The notes: a model not told the origin generated them from the letters alone. A stretch of DNA of 64,000 nt from Pseudonocardia sp. EC080619-01 (GCF_001420995.1 NZ_CP012184.1:2960501-3024500), one strand, 5' to 3'; positions 24,030 to 32,878 are shown, counted from the stretch's first letter. A program made the numbers and translations.

Positions 24030-25201
24030 TGGCGAATAAGCGGGGTCACCGCCGGTTCGGGCACGTGCGCAAGCTGCCCTCCGGCCGCTACCAGGCGAGC
24101 TACCTCGGTCCGGACGGGCAGCGGCGGAGCGCGCCGACCACGTTCGCCCGCAAGACCGATGCCGACGTCTACCTGTCCCGGGTCGAGGCGACGATCAGTC
24201 AGGGCGAGTGGACGGATCCGTCCCGGGCCAAGGTCCGCCTTGTCGACTACGCCGAACGCTGGGTCGAGCAGCGCGCGGGGCTCCGGCCGCGCACCGTCGA
24301 GCTGTACCGATGGTTGCTGGCCCGGCACATCGTCCCCACCCTCGGTGGGGTCGCGCTCGGCGAGCTGACCACGGCGCTCGTCCGGCACTGGCGGGCCGAC
24401 CTGCTCGCCGCCGGGGTGTCCCAGACGATGGCGGCCAAGGCGTACCGGCTCCTGCGGGCGGTGCTCAACACTGCCGTCGACGAGGACCGCATCCTTCCGC
24501 GGAATCCGTGCCGGGTCCGCGGCGCCGACCAGGAGAACCCGGCGGAACGCCCGGTCCTCACCGTGCCGCAGGTGTTCGAGCTGGCCGACGCGATGCGCTA
24601 CCGGAGACTGCGGATGCTGATCATCGTGACCTCGTTCGCGACGCTGCGATGGGGCGAGGCGACCGCTCTCCGGCGCCAGGACGTCGCCGCCGACGGGAGC
24701 TGGATCCGGGTCAGCGTCGCCCACACCGAGGTCGTCGGGCGGGGGATCGTCGTCGGACCGCCGAAGTCCCGGGCCGGGGTCCGGACGATCAGCATCCCGA
24801 CGGCGGTCCGTCCGGACCTGGTGGAGCACCTGCGTGAGTACGTCGGCCCGGAGCCCGACGCGTTGCTGTTCACCGGGCCCAAGGGCGGGGCCCTGCGCCG
24901 GGCACACTTCAACAACCTGGTCCGCTGGGTCGAGACGGTCAAGAAGCTCGGAGCGCCCGGCCTGCACTTCCACGACCTGCGCCACACCGGCAACCTCTGG
25001 GCGGCGCAGACCGGGGCCAGCACGAAGGACCTGATGTCGCGGATGGGCCACGACGACATGCGAGCGGCCCTCATCTACCAGCGCGCGACCAGCTCGGCCG
25101 ACCGCCGGATCGCCGATGGGCTGAGCGGCCTGGTCGACGACCACCGTCGTGGGTCCGTACCGCCGCAGGCCGACGAGCACGATCCGCCGGCCGCTGGATG
25201 A
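24029..25201 (+). CDS. int: Tyrosine site-specific integrase
   Basis: The 390-aa protein has an AP2-like arm-binding N-terminus (RKLPSGRYQASYLGPDGQRRSAP), a SAM-like core-binding domain and a full catalytic set: R207 (ATLRWGEA), H315 and R318 (HFHDLRHTG), H341 (MGHDD) and Y350 (LIYQRATSS). It catalyses integration at tRNA-Gly and, with Xis, excision. The gene ends 44 bp before the right attachment repeat. The sequence looks complete. Confidence 0.94.
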   Translation: MANKRGHRRFGHVRKLPSGRYQASYLGPDGQRRSAPTTFARKTDADVYLSRVEATISQGEWTDPSRAKVRLVDYAERWVEQRAGLRPRTVELYRWLLARHIVPTLGGVALGELTTALVRHWRADLLAAGVSQTMAAKAYRLLRAVLNTAVDEDRILPRNPCRVRGADQENPAERPVLTVPQVFELADAMRYRRLRMLIIVTSFATLRWGEATALRRQDVAADGSWIRVSVAHTEVVGRGIVVGPPKSRAGVRTISIPTAVRPDLVEHLREYVGPEPDALLFTGPKGGALRRAHFNNLVRWVETVKKLGAPGLHFHDLRHTGNLWAAQTGASTKDLMSRMGHDDMRAALIYQRATSSADRRIADGLSGLVDDHRRGSVPPQADEHDPPAAG

Positions 25202-25245
25202 GATCCCGAATCGCACGGGGATCGCACGAGAGACCGTTCCCCGGA

Positions 25246-25345
25246 AACGACGAAGGCCCAGGCTCGGCGGGAAACCTGCCGCTGACCTGGGCCCTCGTAT
25301 TCTGAGCGGATGACGGGAATCGAACCCGCGTATTCAGCTTGGGAA
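25246..25345. repeat. attR: right attachment repeat within tRNA-Gly
   Basis: This is 90% identical, ungapped, to 9911-10010. It runs from the terminator stem through the 3' 41 nt of tRNA-Gly to the anticodon loop, where identity ends. Crossover therefore falls at or near the anticodon stem-loop, and the element supplies the 3' end that rebuilds the tRNA. Confidence 0.9.
25250..25298 (-). terminator. tRNA-Gly downstream stem-loop
   Basis: Two 12-nt arms (25250-25261 and 25287-25298) pair with one mismatch, starting 6 nt past the tRNA 3' end on the minus strand. The equivalent at 9915-9963 is a perfect stem. Its presence inside the attachment repeat shows that the element carries its own copy. 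Confidence 0.6.
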
Positions 25346-25375
25346 GCTGATGTTCTACCATTGAACTACATCCGC
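25305..25375 (-). tRNA. tRNA-Gly (anticodon CCC)
   Basis: On the minus strand the cloverleaf is complete. The acceptor is GCGGATG/CATCCGC with discriminator T; the D-arm is GTTC/GAAC. The anticodon stem TCAGC/GCTGA encloses TTCCCAA (anticodon CCC), and the T-arm is GCGGG-TTCGATT-CCCGT with one G-U pair. CCA is not encoded. It is the integration site of the AICE. Confidence 0.95.
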
Positions 25376-25538
25376 ACGGCGTGAGATCACCCTAGCACCA
25401 CGCCCTCCCCGCCCGTCACGGGCCACCCGGGCCCGGTCGCCGCACGAACCGACCACCCGGCGCGGCTGTCTCGACCCCTCCACCGGCCGTCACGCACACT
25501 CGCGACGTCGGTCTGTCAGCCGGCTGGAGGGGGCCACG

Positions 25539-26711
25539 ATGAGCGGGTTCGAGCCGCTGCCGGGCGGTGGGTCCGACGATACGGACCACGAGCACGACAT
25601 CCTCCTCATCGCGGGGAGCCGCCCCGAGGTGGCCCGGCTGGCGCCCGTCGCGGCGGCCGTCGCCGCCGCGGACCGGATCCGCGGCATCACCGTCGCGACC
25701 GGACCCGACCCGATGGCGGTGCACGAGGCGTTCGAGGCCCTCGGTGTCCCGACCGACATCACGGTCCTGCTGCCCACCGACGTCGTGTCCGGCGTCGCCG
25801 ACGTCGCGGCGGCGCTGCTGGTCCGGCTCGACCGGCTGATGGTCGACCAGGACCCGTCCGCGGTGCTCGTGCACGGAGGCGGGATGGCCGCCGCCGTCGC
25901 CGCCACGGTCGCGTTCTGGCGCCGGATCCCGATCGTGCACATGCAGGCCGGCATGGGCACCGACGACCTGCTCTGCCCGTTCCCGCAGGAGGCGCACCGC
26001 CGGGTGATCGGGCAGCTCGCGTCGCTGTTCCTGACGACGAGCGGGTCCGCGCTCGGCAGTCCCCTCGGCCCGAACGTGCTCACCATCGGCGACACGGTCA
26101 ACTCGCTGCCGGCGCCGTCCGACCAGGGCTGCGTGGACGTCCTCGAACGGGTGCGCGACGCGCAGCGGCGGCTGGTGCTCGTGGACCTGGAGCGGTCGTC
26201 GTCGCTGCCGGTGCTCGGCGCGCTGGCGGACCTGCTGGAGCGCTACCCACGGGTCGAGTTCGTCGTCACCGGTGCGCAGGCCACCGCCGACCCGGTGCCG
26301 GTACTGGGCCGGCACCCACGGGTGACCGTCGTCCCCGAGCTGGCCCTGCCCGACGAGCTGGCCGTGATGGCCGCCGCGACCGTCCTGATCAGCGACGACC
26401 ACGAGCTGGTCGCCGACGCCCCCGGTCTGGGCACCCTCGCCGTCCTGGTGGACGGCCCGAACGTGCCGCAGCCGGGTGACTCGATCCGCAGCATCGCCGC
26501 GCACGACGCCGTCCCCGCCGTCGCGCAGGTGATGGACGGGGACCACGGGCGCCGACCGGCCCCGTCGGACGGGCTCGAGGCGGCCCGGGCCGAGCAGGCG
26601 GTCGCGTGGATGTTCGGACTCTGCCGCTCCCCACAGCTGCCCGACGGCACCGGCGGGGGCCGGCACAGCGCGGACGGGAGCGCCTCGGAGGAGGAGTCGT
26701 CCGAGGCGTGA
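25539..26711 (+). CDS. WecB-like UDP-GlcNAc 2-epimerase homologue, probably non-catalytic
   Basis: The 390-aa protein has the GT-B fold of non-hydrolysing UDP-GlcNAc 2-epimerases: LLIAGSRPEVARLAPV (for GTRPE), IVHMQAGMGTDDLLCPFPQEAHRR (for HVEAGLRS...PEExNR) and VVPELALPDELAVMAAATVLISDDHELV (for SDSGG). Residues equivalent to the WecB catalytic set appear lost: the GD after strand 4 is HGG, HVEAG is HMQAG, PEE is PQE, and the HRREN histidine is absent. It may bind a nucleotide sugar or have another activity. It is followed 25 nt later by dcd. Confidence 0.75.
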   Translation: MSGFEPLPGGGSDDTDHEHDILLIAGSRPEVARLAPVAAAVAAADRIRGITVATGPDPMAVHEAFEALGVPTDITVLLPTDVVSGVADVAAALLVRLDRLMVDQDPSAVLVHGGGMAAAVAATVAFWRRIPIVHMQAGMGTDDLLCPFPQEAHRRVIGQLASLFLTTSGSALGSPLGPNVLTIGDTVNSLPAPSDQGCVDVLERVRDAQRRLVLVDLERSSSLPVLGALADLLERYPRVEFVVTGAQATADPVPVLGRHPRVTVVPELALPDELAVMAAATVLISDDHELVADAPGLGTLAVLVDGPNVPQPGDSIRSIAAHDAVPAVAQVMDGDHGRRPAPSDGLEAARAEQAVAWMFGLCRSPQLPDGTGGGRHSADGSASEEESSEA

Positions 26712-26736
26712 TCCGCGCGCTCGCTAGGGTGTCCCG

Positions 26737-27321
26737 GTGCTGCTCTCCGACGGCGACCTGCGCAAGGAGATCGAGTCCGACCGGCTCGTGCTCGATCCGT
26801 GGGACGTCGAGATGCTCCAGCCGTCCAGCATCGACGTCCGGCTGGACCGGTACTTCCGGGTGTTCCAGAACTCGCGCTACACCCACATCGACCCGTCCCA
26901 GCAGCAGGACGAGCTGACCACGTCGGTGGAGACACCCGACGGGGAGCAGTTCGTGCTGCACCCGGGCGAGTTCGTGCTCGGCTCGACGTTCGAGCGCGTC
27001 GGGCTGCCCGACGACCTCGCGGGCCGGCTGGAGGGCAAGAGCTCGCTGGGACGGCTGGGCCTGCTGACCCACTCGACGGCCGGGTTCATCGATCCCGGTT
27101 TCACCGGGCACATCACGCTGGAGCTCTCCAACGTGGCGAACCTGCCGATCACCCTGTGGCCGGGGATGAAGATCGGCCAGTTGTGCCTGTTCCGGCTGTC
27201 CAGCCCCGCCGAGCGGCCCTACGGCAGCGAGGGCGTCGGCTCCCGCTACCAGGGCCAGCGGGGCCCGACGCCGTCGCGCGCCTTCCGGAGCTTCCACCGC
27301 ACCGACACCCGCCGCACCTGA
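26737..27321 (+). CDS. dcd: dCTP deaminase (dUMP-forming type expected)
   Basis: The 194-aa protein begins [12 protein letters not shown] and has the trimeric dUTPase-like core: [52 protein letters not shown] and [21 protein letters not shown]. It deaminates dCTP, and in actinobacteria it usually also hydrolyses the product to dUMP for thymidylate synthesis. GTG 26737 is the start. Length and motifs match the Mycobacterium enzyme. Confidence 0.95.
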   Translation: MLLSDGDLRKEIESDRLVLDPWDVEMLQPSSIDVRLDRYFRVFQNSRYTHIDPSQQQDELTTSVETPDGEQFVLHPGEFVLGSTFERVGLPDDLAGRLEGKSSLGRLGLLTHSTAGFIDPGFTGHITLELSNVANLPITLWPGMKIGQLCLFRLSSPAERPYGSEGVGSRYQGQRGPTPSRAFRSFHRTDTRRT

Positions 27322-27373
27322 TCCCGTTCCGCGGAACCCGGGAGGGGCCGCCGGATCGCTACGCTGGCCGGTG

Positions 27374-28543
27374 ATGGACGCCGAGCGCAGCTCCCCGGAG
27401 CACCCCGACCCGTGGGCGACTGGGCGTCGCCGCCCGGGCCGTCCCGACCGGGGCCGACGGCCTGCCGCACCCACCGGCACGTCCGGCACCGCTTCGTCCG
27501 GCACCGCTTCGTCCGGCACCGCTTCGTCCGGCACCGCTTCGCCCGGCACCGCTTCGCCCGGCACCGCTTCGCCCGACACCGCCGCGCCCGGCACCGCCGC
27601 CCCCGCTGAGCCGCCCGGCCGGGCGCTGGAGCGCCGTCCCGCACCCGCCGGACGGGACGACCCGCCCCGGACCGTCGACGGCTCGGTCGCCGGGCCACCG
27701 CGCGACCGTCCCGCCCCGGAGGAGCCCGTCGAGGACCCCTGGCGGCACTGGCGCAGGCTCCGCCCCCGCAGCGTCCGGGGCGCGACCGCGCTCGGGCTCG
27801 CCGGGACCGCCCTGTTCCTGTTCCCGTTCCTGGACGAGCCGGGCCGGTGGTGGGTCCCGGCCGGGCTCGGGTTCGGGACCCTCGTCCTGCTCGCCCTGCT
27901 GCGCCTCGATCGGCTGCTGTTCGGGTGGGCTCCGCACGTCGCGGGCGTCGTGCTGATCGCCGCGCTGGTGTACGGCACCGCGCGCAACCCGTGGGCCTGG
28001 GGCATGGCGCTGGCGACGGGCGTCGTCGTCGCCGGGCTGCTCCTGCTGCCCCGGTGGAAGGTCCTCGCCGTCGGCGGGGTGCTGCTGGTGCTGGCCGGGA
28101 TCGGCTACACGTTCCGGTCCGCCGAGATCCAGCAGGACCAGGCGCGGGTCGATGCCCAGGCAGGGGCGCAGTTCCGCGCCGAGCTCGGGGTGGAGCGGCC
28201 GCAGCTCGCACTGGTCACGCTGGACACCGGCGTCGTGGACGGGAACCCGGCGCGGGTCTGCCGGGTCGCCCAGGAACCGGCGGTCGCGCAGCTCCGGGCC
28301 GCCACGGGGGCTGCGACCTGCGAGGACGCCGTCGCCGTGCTGCATTCGCGGCTCCCGGCCGGGGCGGAGCCGACGCGTCCGGACCGGAAGTCCGAACCGG
28401 ACGTCCCGCCCGGTGGCACCACGACCGTCGACGCCTGTGCCTCCGCCTGGGGTGCGGCGGCCCCGCAGCTCGGGCGGGTCGAGCTGACCCGCACCGGGGC
28501 CGCTCGGCCGACCTTCCAGGTCAGCTCCTTCGCCCCCTGCTGA
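27374..28543 (+). CDS. Membrane protein with tandem-repeat N-terminus
   Basis: The 389-aa protein has three parts. The first is a Pro/Arg-rich cytoplasmic N-terminus with eight GTASS/GTASP-type pentapeptides. The second is about six membrane helices (about 135-240: TALGLAGTALFLFPF, LGFGTLVLLALL, VAGVVLIAALVYG, GMALATGVVVAGLLLL and others). The third is an extracytoplasmic C-terminal domain with four cysteines (VCRVAQ, ATCEDA, VDACASA, FAPC), which could form two disulfides. No family is recognised. ATG 27374 or GTG 27371 begins the gene. A strong terminator follows. Confidence 0.7.
   Translation: MDAERSSPEHPDPWATGRRRPGRPDRGRRPAAPTGTSGTASSGTASSGTASSGTASPGTASPGTASPDTAAPGTAAPAEPPGRALERRPAPAGRDDPPRTVDGSVAGPPRDRPAPEEPVEDPWRHWRRLRPRSVRGATALGLAGTALFLFPFLDEPGRWWVPAGLGFGTLVLLALLRLDRLLFGWAPHVAGVVLIAALVYGTARNPWAWGMALATGVVVAGLLLLPRWKVLAVGGVLLVLAGIGYTFRSAEIQQDQARVDAQAGAQFRAELGVERPQLALVTLDTGVVDGNPARVCRVAQEPAVAQLRAATGAATCEDAVAVLHSRLPAGAEPTRPDRKSEPDVPPGGTTTVDACASAWGAAAPQLGRVELTRTGAARPTFQVSSFAPC
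27482..27601 (+). repeat. 15-bp minisatellite, eight units
   Basis: There are eight head-to-tail 15-bp units with consensus (T/C)CCGGCACCGCTTCG. The first four are identical, the next two differ at one base, and the last two diverge more. The unit is a multiple of 3, so copy-number change would alter the encoded linker length without breaking the frame. Confidence 0.95.
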
Positions 28544-28565
28544 GCGGAGCCCCTCCCGACGCGGA

Positions 28566-28596
28566 ACGGCCGGGCACCCCGTGGGGTGCCCGGCCG
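28566..28596. terminator. Bidirectional terminator
   Basis: A near-perfect GC-rich palindrome (ACGGCCGGGCACCCC inverted) lies between the convergent membrane-protein and etfD genes, 23 nt and 20 nt from their stops. It can serve both. Confidence 0.8.
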
Positions 28597-28615
28597 TCGC
28601 CGTCGATGCGGTGGA

Positions 28616-31207
28616 TCAGTTCTCGCTGGACCGTTCCTGCGTCGCCTGCTCCGGGGTGGAGCCGTTGGACGACCCGTTCCCGGACGACGACGGCGCCGCC
28701 GTCCCGGTGCTGGACGCCCCGTCGGACCCGGCCGGTGCGGGGTCCTGCCGGGCGGCCTCCTCGGCGACCTCCGGCTCGGGCGTGGCGACGGCCGGGGTCT
28801 CGGTGGTCGGCGCGGCCTCACCGGTGGTGTCGGCGGCGACCGGCTCGGCCGTCGGCTCGGACTCCTGCTCCGGGGTCGCGCCCGGCTCGGTGGCGGACTC
28901 GCTCCCGGCCTGCGCGTCGGTGTCGGCGGTGTCCCCGGCCTCGGCGGCCACGACCGGCTCCGGCGTCGGCTCGGGCTCCGGCGTCGGCTCCGGCGCGGGG
29001 TCGCCGCGCCGCACGGCGGCGAGCAGCATCTGGGAGACGTCCTTGACCTGCACCGAGTCGCCGGCGGTCTGGTTGACGCCGTCGGTCATCATCGTGCGGC
29101 AGAACGGGCAGCCCACCGCGAGGGTGCCGGAGGGCTCGTCCCCGCCGCCGGCCTTGGTGAGGGTCTCGGCGGCCTCCTCGGCGCGGGTGAAGTTGATGCG
29201 CTTGCCGATGCGCTCCTCCATCCACATCCGGGCGCCACCGGCACCGCAGCACATCGACCGGTCGGCGTGGCGCGGCATCTCCGACAGCGTCGCCCCGGCG
29301 GCGCCGACGAGGTCGCGGGGGTCCTCGTAGACCTCGTTGTGCCGGCCCAGGTAGCAGGGGTCGTGGTAGGTGACCGGGCCGGTCTCCTCGCCGGCGGGGG
29401 CGTTGACCGGGACCAGCTTCTTCTCCCGGACCAGCTTGTTCAGCAGCTGGGTGTGGTGCACGACCTCGTAGTGCCCGTCGAGCTGGGGGTACTCCCGGCC
29501 CAGGGTGTTGAGGCAGTGCGGGCAGGTCGTGACGATCTTGCGGGTCCCGGCCTCGCGCTTCTCGAACACGCCGTTGAGGGTCTCGACGTTCTGCTGGGCC
29601 AGCATCTGGAACACGAACTCGTTGCCCGAGCGACGGGCCGGGTCACCGGTGCAGGTCTCGCCCGAACCGAGCACCGCGAAGTCGACCCCGGCGCGGTGCA
29701 GCAGCTCCGCGGTGGCCTGCACGGTCTTCTTCTGGCCGTCGTCGAACGCGCCCGCGCAGCCGACCCAGAACAGGTACTCGGTCTCGGCGGGCAGCTCGCT
29801 CTCCACGACCGGGACCTCGAAGTCGAGGCTCTTGGTCCACTCCAGGCGGTCCTTGGCGTTCTGGCCCCAGGGGTTGCCCTTGTTCTCCAGGTTCTTGAAC
29901 AGCGAGTTGAGCTCGGTCGGGAACTCGGACTCGATCAGGACCTGGTAGCGGCGCATGTCGACGATGTGGTCGACGTGCTCGATGTCGACCGGGCACTGCT
30001 CGACGCAGGCGCCGCACATGGTGCAGGACCACAGGATGTCCGGGTCGATCACACCGAGGACGTCCTCGCCGCCGATCAGGGGGCGCTCGGCCTCCTTGCG
30101 GGCGGCCTCGGGGATCGCGGCCAGACGGGCCTCGGCGTCGTCGCCGGTGATGCCGACCTCGTCGCCGGCCATGTCGGTCGAACCGCCGGCCAGCAGGTAG
30201 GGCGCCTTGTCGTAGGCATGGTCGCGCAGCGCGTTGACCAGCAGCTTCGGCGAGAGCGGCTTCTCGGTGTTCCACGCCGGGCACTGCGACTGGCAACGAC
30301 CGCACTCGGTGCAGGTCGTGAAGTCGAGCAGGCCCTTCCAGGTGAAGTCCTCGACCCGCCCGACACCGAAGGTGTCCTCGTCCGGGTCGGCCTCCTCCAG
30401 CTCCAGGACCTGACCCTTGGACATCATCGGCCGGGTCGCGCCGAGTGCCTTGCGGCCGTCGTCGTCGCGCTTGAAGTAGATGTTGGGGAACGCGGTGAAC
30501 CGGTGCCAGGCCACACCCATCGTCGGCTTGGCCGCGATCACGATCAGCCAGATCGTCGCCGAGAGGACCTTGACCGCGGCGAACACCGTGACCAGCGTCG
30601 GCGACGCGGGCAGGATCGTGCCCAGCGCCTTGGACACCGGCGCCGACCAGGTCGGGACGTCGAACACGCCCAGCGCGTCCTTCGCGCCACGCACCACCAG
30701 GATGCCCAGGCCCTCGAGGAACACGATCGCCTCGACGAAGTACGCCCGGCCCTGGTTCGAGCCGTAGAACCGCGACATGCGGCCCTTGGTCCGCGGGTTG
30801 TTCAGCTGCCGGATCACGATCAGCACGCCGATGCCGACCACCGTGCCGACACCGAGGATCTCGACGAACAGGGAGTAGACGCTCCACTCACCCAGCAGCG
30901 GCAGGTGGAACGTCGGGTTCCAGACCTCGACGAACGCCTCGATCAGCGCCAGGAACAGGCCGCCGAACCCGACCATCACCAGCCAGTGGAAGACACCGAC
31001 GTGACTCCACTTGAGCATCCTGGTGTGACCCAGGGTCTCCTTGAGCATCGTCGCGAACCGCGGCCCGAACGGCCCGATCCGCGTCGCGTCCTGCTCACCG
31101 AGCCGGATGACGCTCACCATGTAGGCGACCGTGCGCCACACCAGCGCCACCGCGGCGATCGCCGACAGCACCGTGACGATGCCCAACGTGTACTGCACCC
31201 AGGTCAT
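28616..31207 (-). CDS. etfD: Membrane Fe-S oxidoreductase, EtfD type (Rv0338c-like)
   Basis: The 863-aa protein has about six N-terminal membrane helices with histidines (GHTRMLKWSHVGVFHWL). Two 4Fe-4S ferredoxin clusters follow: CTECGRCQSQCP (about residue 297) and CTMCGACVEQCPVDIEH (about 394). Then come CCG/heterodisulfide-reductase-like segments (VGCAGAFDD, TCTGD, CPHCLNTLGREYP, DPCYLGRHNEVYEDPR, SMCCGAGGARMW, CPFCRTMM). This is the actinobacterial EtfD layout, which passes electrons from ETF (fatty-acid beta-oxidation) to menaquinone. The last 150 residues are an acidic Pro/Glu/Ala tail. ATG 31207 is the start. Confidence 0.9.
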   Translation of the reverse strand: MTWVQYTLGIVTVLSAIAAVALVWRTVAYMVSVIRLGEQDATRIGPFGPRFATMLKETLGHTRMLKWSHVGVFHWLVMVGFGGLFLALIEAFVEVWNPTFHLPLLGEWSVYSLFVEILGVGTVVGIGVLIVIRQLNNPRTKGRMSRFYGSNQGRAYFVEAIVFLEGLGILVVRGAKDALGVFDVPTWSAPVSKALGTILPASPTLVTVFAAVKVLSATIWLIVIAAKPTMGVAWHRFTAFPNIYFKRDDDGRKALGATRPMMSKGQVLELEEADPDEDTFGVGRVEDFTWKGLLDFTTCTECGRCQSQCPAWNTEKPLSPKLLVNALRDHAYDKAPYLLAGGSTDMAGDEVGITGDDAEARLAAIPEAARKEAERPLIGGEDVLGVIDPDILWSCTMCGACVEQCPVDIEHVDHIVDMRRYQVLIESEFPTELNSLFKNLENKGNPWGQNAKDRLEWTKSLDFEVPVVESELPAETEYLFWVGCAGAFDDGQKKTVQATAELLHRAGVDFAVLGSGETCTGDPARRSGNEFVFQMLAQQNVETLNGVFEKREAGTRKIVTTCPHCLNTLGREYPQLDGHYEVVHHTQLLNKLVREKKLVPVNAPAGEETGPVTYHDPCYLGRHNEVYEDPRDLVGAAGATLSEMPRHADRSMCCGAGGARMWMEERIGKRINFTRAEEAAETLTKAGGGDEPSGTLAVGCPFCRTMMTDGVNQTAGDSVQVKDVSQMLLAAVRRGDPAPEPTPEPEPTPEPVVAAEAGDTADTDAQAGSESATEPGATPEQESEPTAEPVAADTTGEAAPTTETPAVATPEPEVAEEAARQDPAPAGSDGASSTGTAAPSSSGNGSSNGSTPEQATQERSSEN

Positions 31208-31825
31208 GCGGGGGAACCTCCCTGTAGAACGCCCAGTGGTCCCGGCCCGAGAGCGGTGCGGGGCCGTGCCGGCCGGTGACGGGAGGCGCCGAGGCGCGTC
31301 GCACCGCAGAGAGCGATGACGGGGCGCGCGTCGGCACTGACGTCGAGGCGGAACGGGACGGGAATCGAGGAGCCGGTCCGGGAGGTCACCGCGCGGGGCC
31401 GGGGGTCACGCGGGCACGGCGGACCGTGCCGCCGGGACCGGGCGGGCCTCTCCATCGCAGTGCCTCCTCGGACGTCGCCGTCGCGTTGCTGTGGTGGGAC
31501 GCGACGGCGGTCGGGCGAAGGGTAGTGCGCGTGGACGCGGCGCGCGCTGCCCCACCTCCCGACGGGTGGTGCTTTGTTACCGAACAGTAGCCACCCGTGA
31601 CCATGACATTCGCGGGTGGGGAGATCCCACCGGGGTGCCCGATATGAGGTACGAGTCACGCCCCGGAGCGTGCTCGACCGTTCGGCCGACCGTGTCCACC
31701 CGGATGCGGTGCGTGGCGTTCACACCGGGCGTACGGGCCACTCGTCTATTATCACCGCCGGGTCTCGTGGTCTACTCGCCTGCGGGAGCGATTCGGACGA
31801 GTGGATTCCGCAAGGAGGAGCTGAG
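31208..31825. other. 618-bp divergent intergenic region
   Basis: No frame here looks coding. It separates etfD (minus) from the secretion operon (plus). It contains an 11-bp inverted repeat (31476-31486 with 31499-31509, 12-nt loop). It also contains TATTAT at 31747-31752, a good -10 match about 74 nt before the operon start, without a clear -35. AAGGAGGAG at 31811-31819 is the ribosome site of the first operon gene. Confidence 0.5.
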
Positions 31826-32098
31826 ATGACCTCGCACGAGGCGATCCAGCTGGTGCTGGCCCAGGGCGAGCTCACGACGGTCAACCTCCGTGACTGGATC
31901 ACGAACAACATCGTTCCGCTGATCCTGCTCGCGATCGCCGTGATCCTGCTCTGGATCGGTGGCAGGGGTGACAACGCGGGCGTCGCCCGCCGCAGCGTCG
32001 GCCTGCTGGTCGGCCTCATCGCGCTCGGCATCGCCGTGACCGGCAACGGTCCCGCGGTCGGCCAGGCGCTGGCCAACCTCCTCGTCTCCACGGGCTGA
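31826..32098 (+). CDS. Small two-TM protein, VirB2/pilin-like position
   Basis: The 90-aa protein has two hydrophobic helices (NIVPLILLAIAVILLWIGG and VGLLVGLIALGIAVTG) separated by a short basic loop, the size and topology of VirB2/TrbC-like subunits in Gram-positive type IV secretion. ATG 31826 is supported by AAGGAGGAG. It is the first of six genes that run with tiny gaps or overlaps to 39,400. The pilin assignment rests on context and topology. Confidence 0.6.
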   Translation: MTSHEAIQLVLAQGELTTVNLRDWITNNIVPLILLAIAVILLWIGGRGDNAGVARRSVGLLVGLIALGIAVTGNGPAVGQALANLLVSTG

Positions 32099-32101
32099 TC
32101 C

Positions 32102-32878
32102 GTGCTCGTTCGCACGGACGACGAGGTCTACCGGGTCGACGCCGTCTGGCTCGGCCCACCGCGCGCCACCTTCCCCTGGCGGGCCCGGTACGTGAGCTAC
32201 GGCGTCGGGCTGCTCGTGATCATGCTGATCATGATGGTGCAGCGCAGGCTGGGCATCGGGCTCGACTTCTTCTCGGTCGCGTGGGCGCTCGTGGGCACCG
32301 TCGCCATCACCCGCTTCCTCGGCAAGAAGATCGACTACGAGCGTCCGCTCGGTCAGGTGCTCGGCCAGTTCTGGGCCGAGGTCACCGGGCCGCGTGCGGG
32401 TCGTCGTTCGGGTGGTGGGTCGGTGCGGGCCGGGCACGTCCGGGTCCGCACGTCGCGCGCGCACCCGGGGCAGCCGCCCCGCGGGGGCCGGCCGCGCCCC
32501 TGGAAGGTCGCCGACCGGTCCGCCGCGCCGGCGTTGCCCGACACCTCCCCCGCCACCGGCGGGCAGTTCGGACGCCCGGTCGCCACGAAGGGCGCGCTCG
32601 TAGGTGCCGCGGCCGGTCCCGCCACGACACCGCGCCGGTCCCCCGCCGGCGGCACGGTCGTGGACGTGACCGGCGAGACCGAGCCCGCCGTTCCGGTCGT
32701 CCCGGCACAGGCCGAGCCGGAACGTGTCGTCCCGCCGCTGCCCGAGCCGGGCAGCGCCCCGCGGCAGGGCCGGTTCCGCCGGGCCCGCGGGCGGGGCCGT
32801 GGCCGCGGCGCGACCACCCCGGCCCGCGTCAGCCGTCCGGAGCCGTGGCGCAAGGGTGGCCACCGTGGCCGCACCTGA
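32102..32878 (+). CDS. VirB3/TcpE-like membrane protein with long basic tail
   Basis: This 258-aa product starts with an Arg-containing amphipathic stretch (DAVWLGPPRATFPWRARYVSYG), two adjacent helices (GVGLLVIMLIMMVQ and FSVAWALVGTVAITRFLG) and KKIDYERPLGQVLGQFWAEVTGPR. This is the ConD/TcpE-like pattern found just before the VirB4 ATPase in Gram-positive conjugation systems. The last 150 residues are Arg/Pro-rich and probably disordered. GTG 32102 lies 3 nt after the previous stop. Confidence 0.65.
   Translation: MLVRTDDEVYRVDAVWLGPPRATFPWRARYVSYGVGLLVIMLIMMVQRRLGIGLDFFSVAWALVGTVAITRFLGKKIDYERPLGQVLGQFWAEVTGPRAGRRSGGGSVRAGHVRVRTSRAHPGQPPRGGRPRPWKVADRSAAPALPDTSPATGGQFGRPVATKGALVGAAAGPATTPRRSPAGGTVVDVTGETEPAVPVVPAQAEPERVVPPLPEPGSAPRQGRFRRARGRGRGRGATTPARVSRPEPWRKGGHRGRT

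Larger units (their letters stand above)
9911..25345. mobile_element. Actinomycete integrative conjugative element (AICE) in tRNA-Gly(CCC)
   Basis: The element is about 15.3 kb and bounded by 100-bp direct repeats (9911-10010 and 25246-25345). These contain the 3' 41 nt of tRNA-Gly and its downstream stem-loop. Int, Xis and RepSA-type genes are ordered next to the intact tRNA, followed by an Spd-like gene, an FtsK/TraB translocase and a GntR (Kor-like) regulator with operator palindromes. This is the standard AICE backbone of the pSAM2/SLP1 type: site-specific integration, rolling-circle replication and transfer of double-stranded DNA by a single FtsK-like pump. Cargo sits at the far left, and an IS481-type insertion separates it from the regulatory genes. 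All backbone genes look intact. Confidence 0.93.

Noticed and set aside
27482..27601. Possible CRISPR array
   Set aside because: The 15-bp units are directly adjacent without spacers and lie in frame within a gene; no cas genes are present.
28586..31279. 897-aa open frame antisense to etfD
   Set aside because: It is a shadow of a clearly identified gene; the sequence is low-complexity Gly/Val/Arg.
31276..31590. 104-aa open frame between etfD and the secretion operon
   Set aside because: No ribosome site, composition like random GC-rich DNA, and it contains an inverted repeat.
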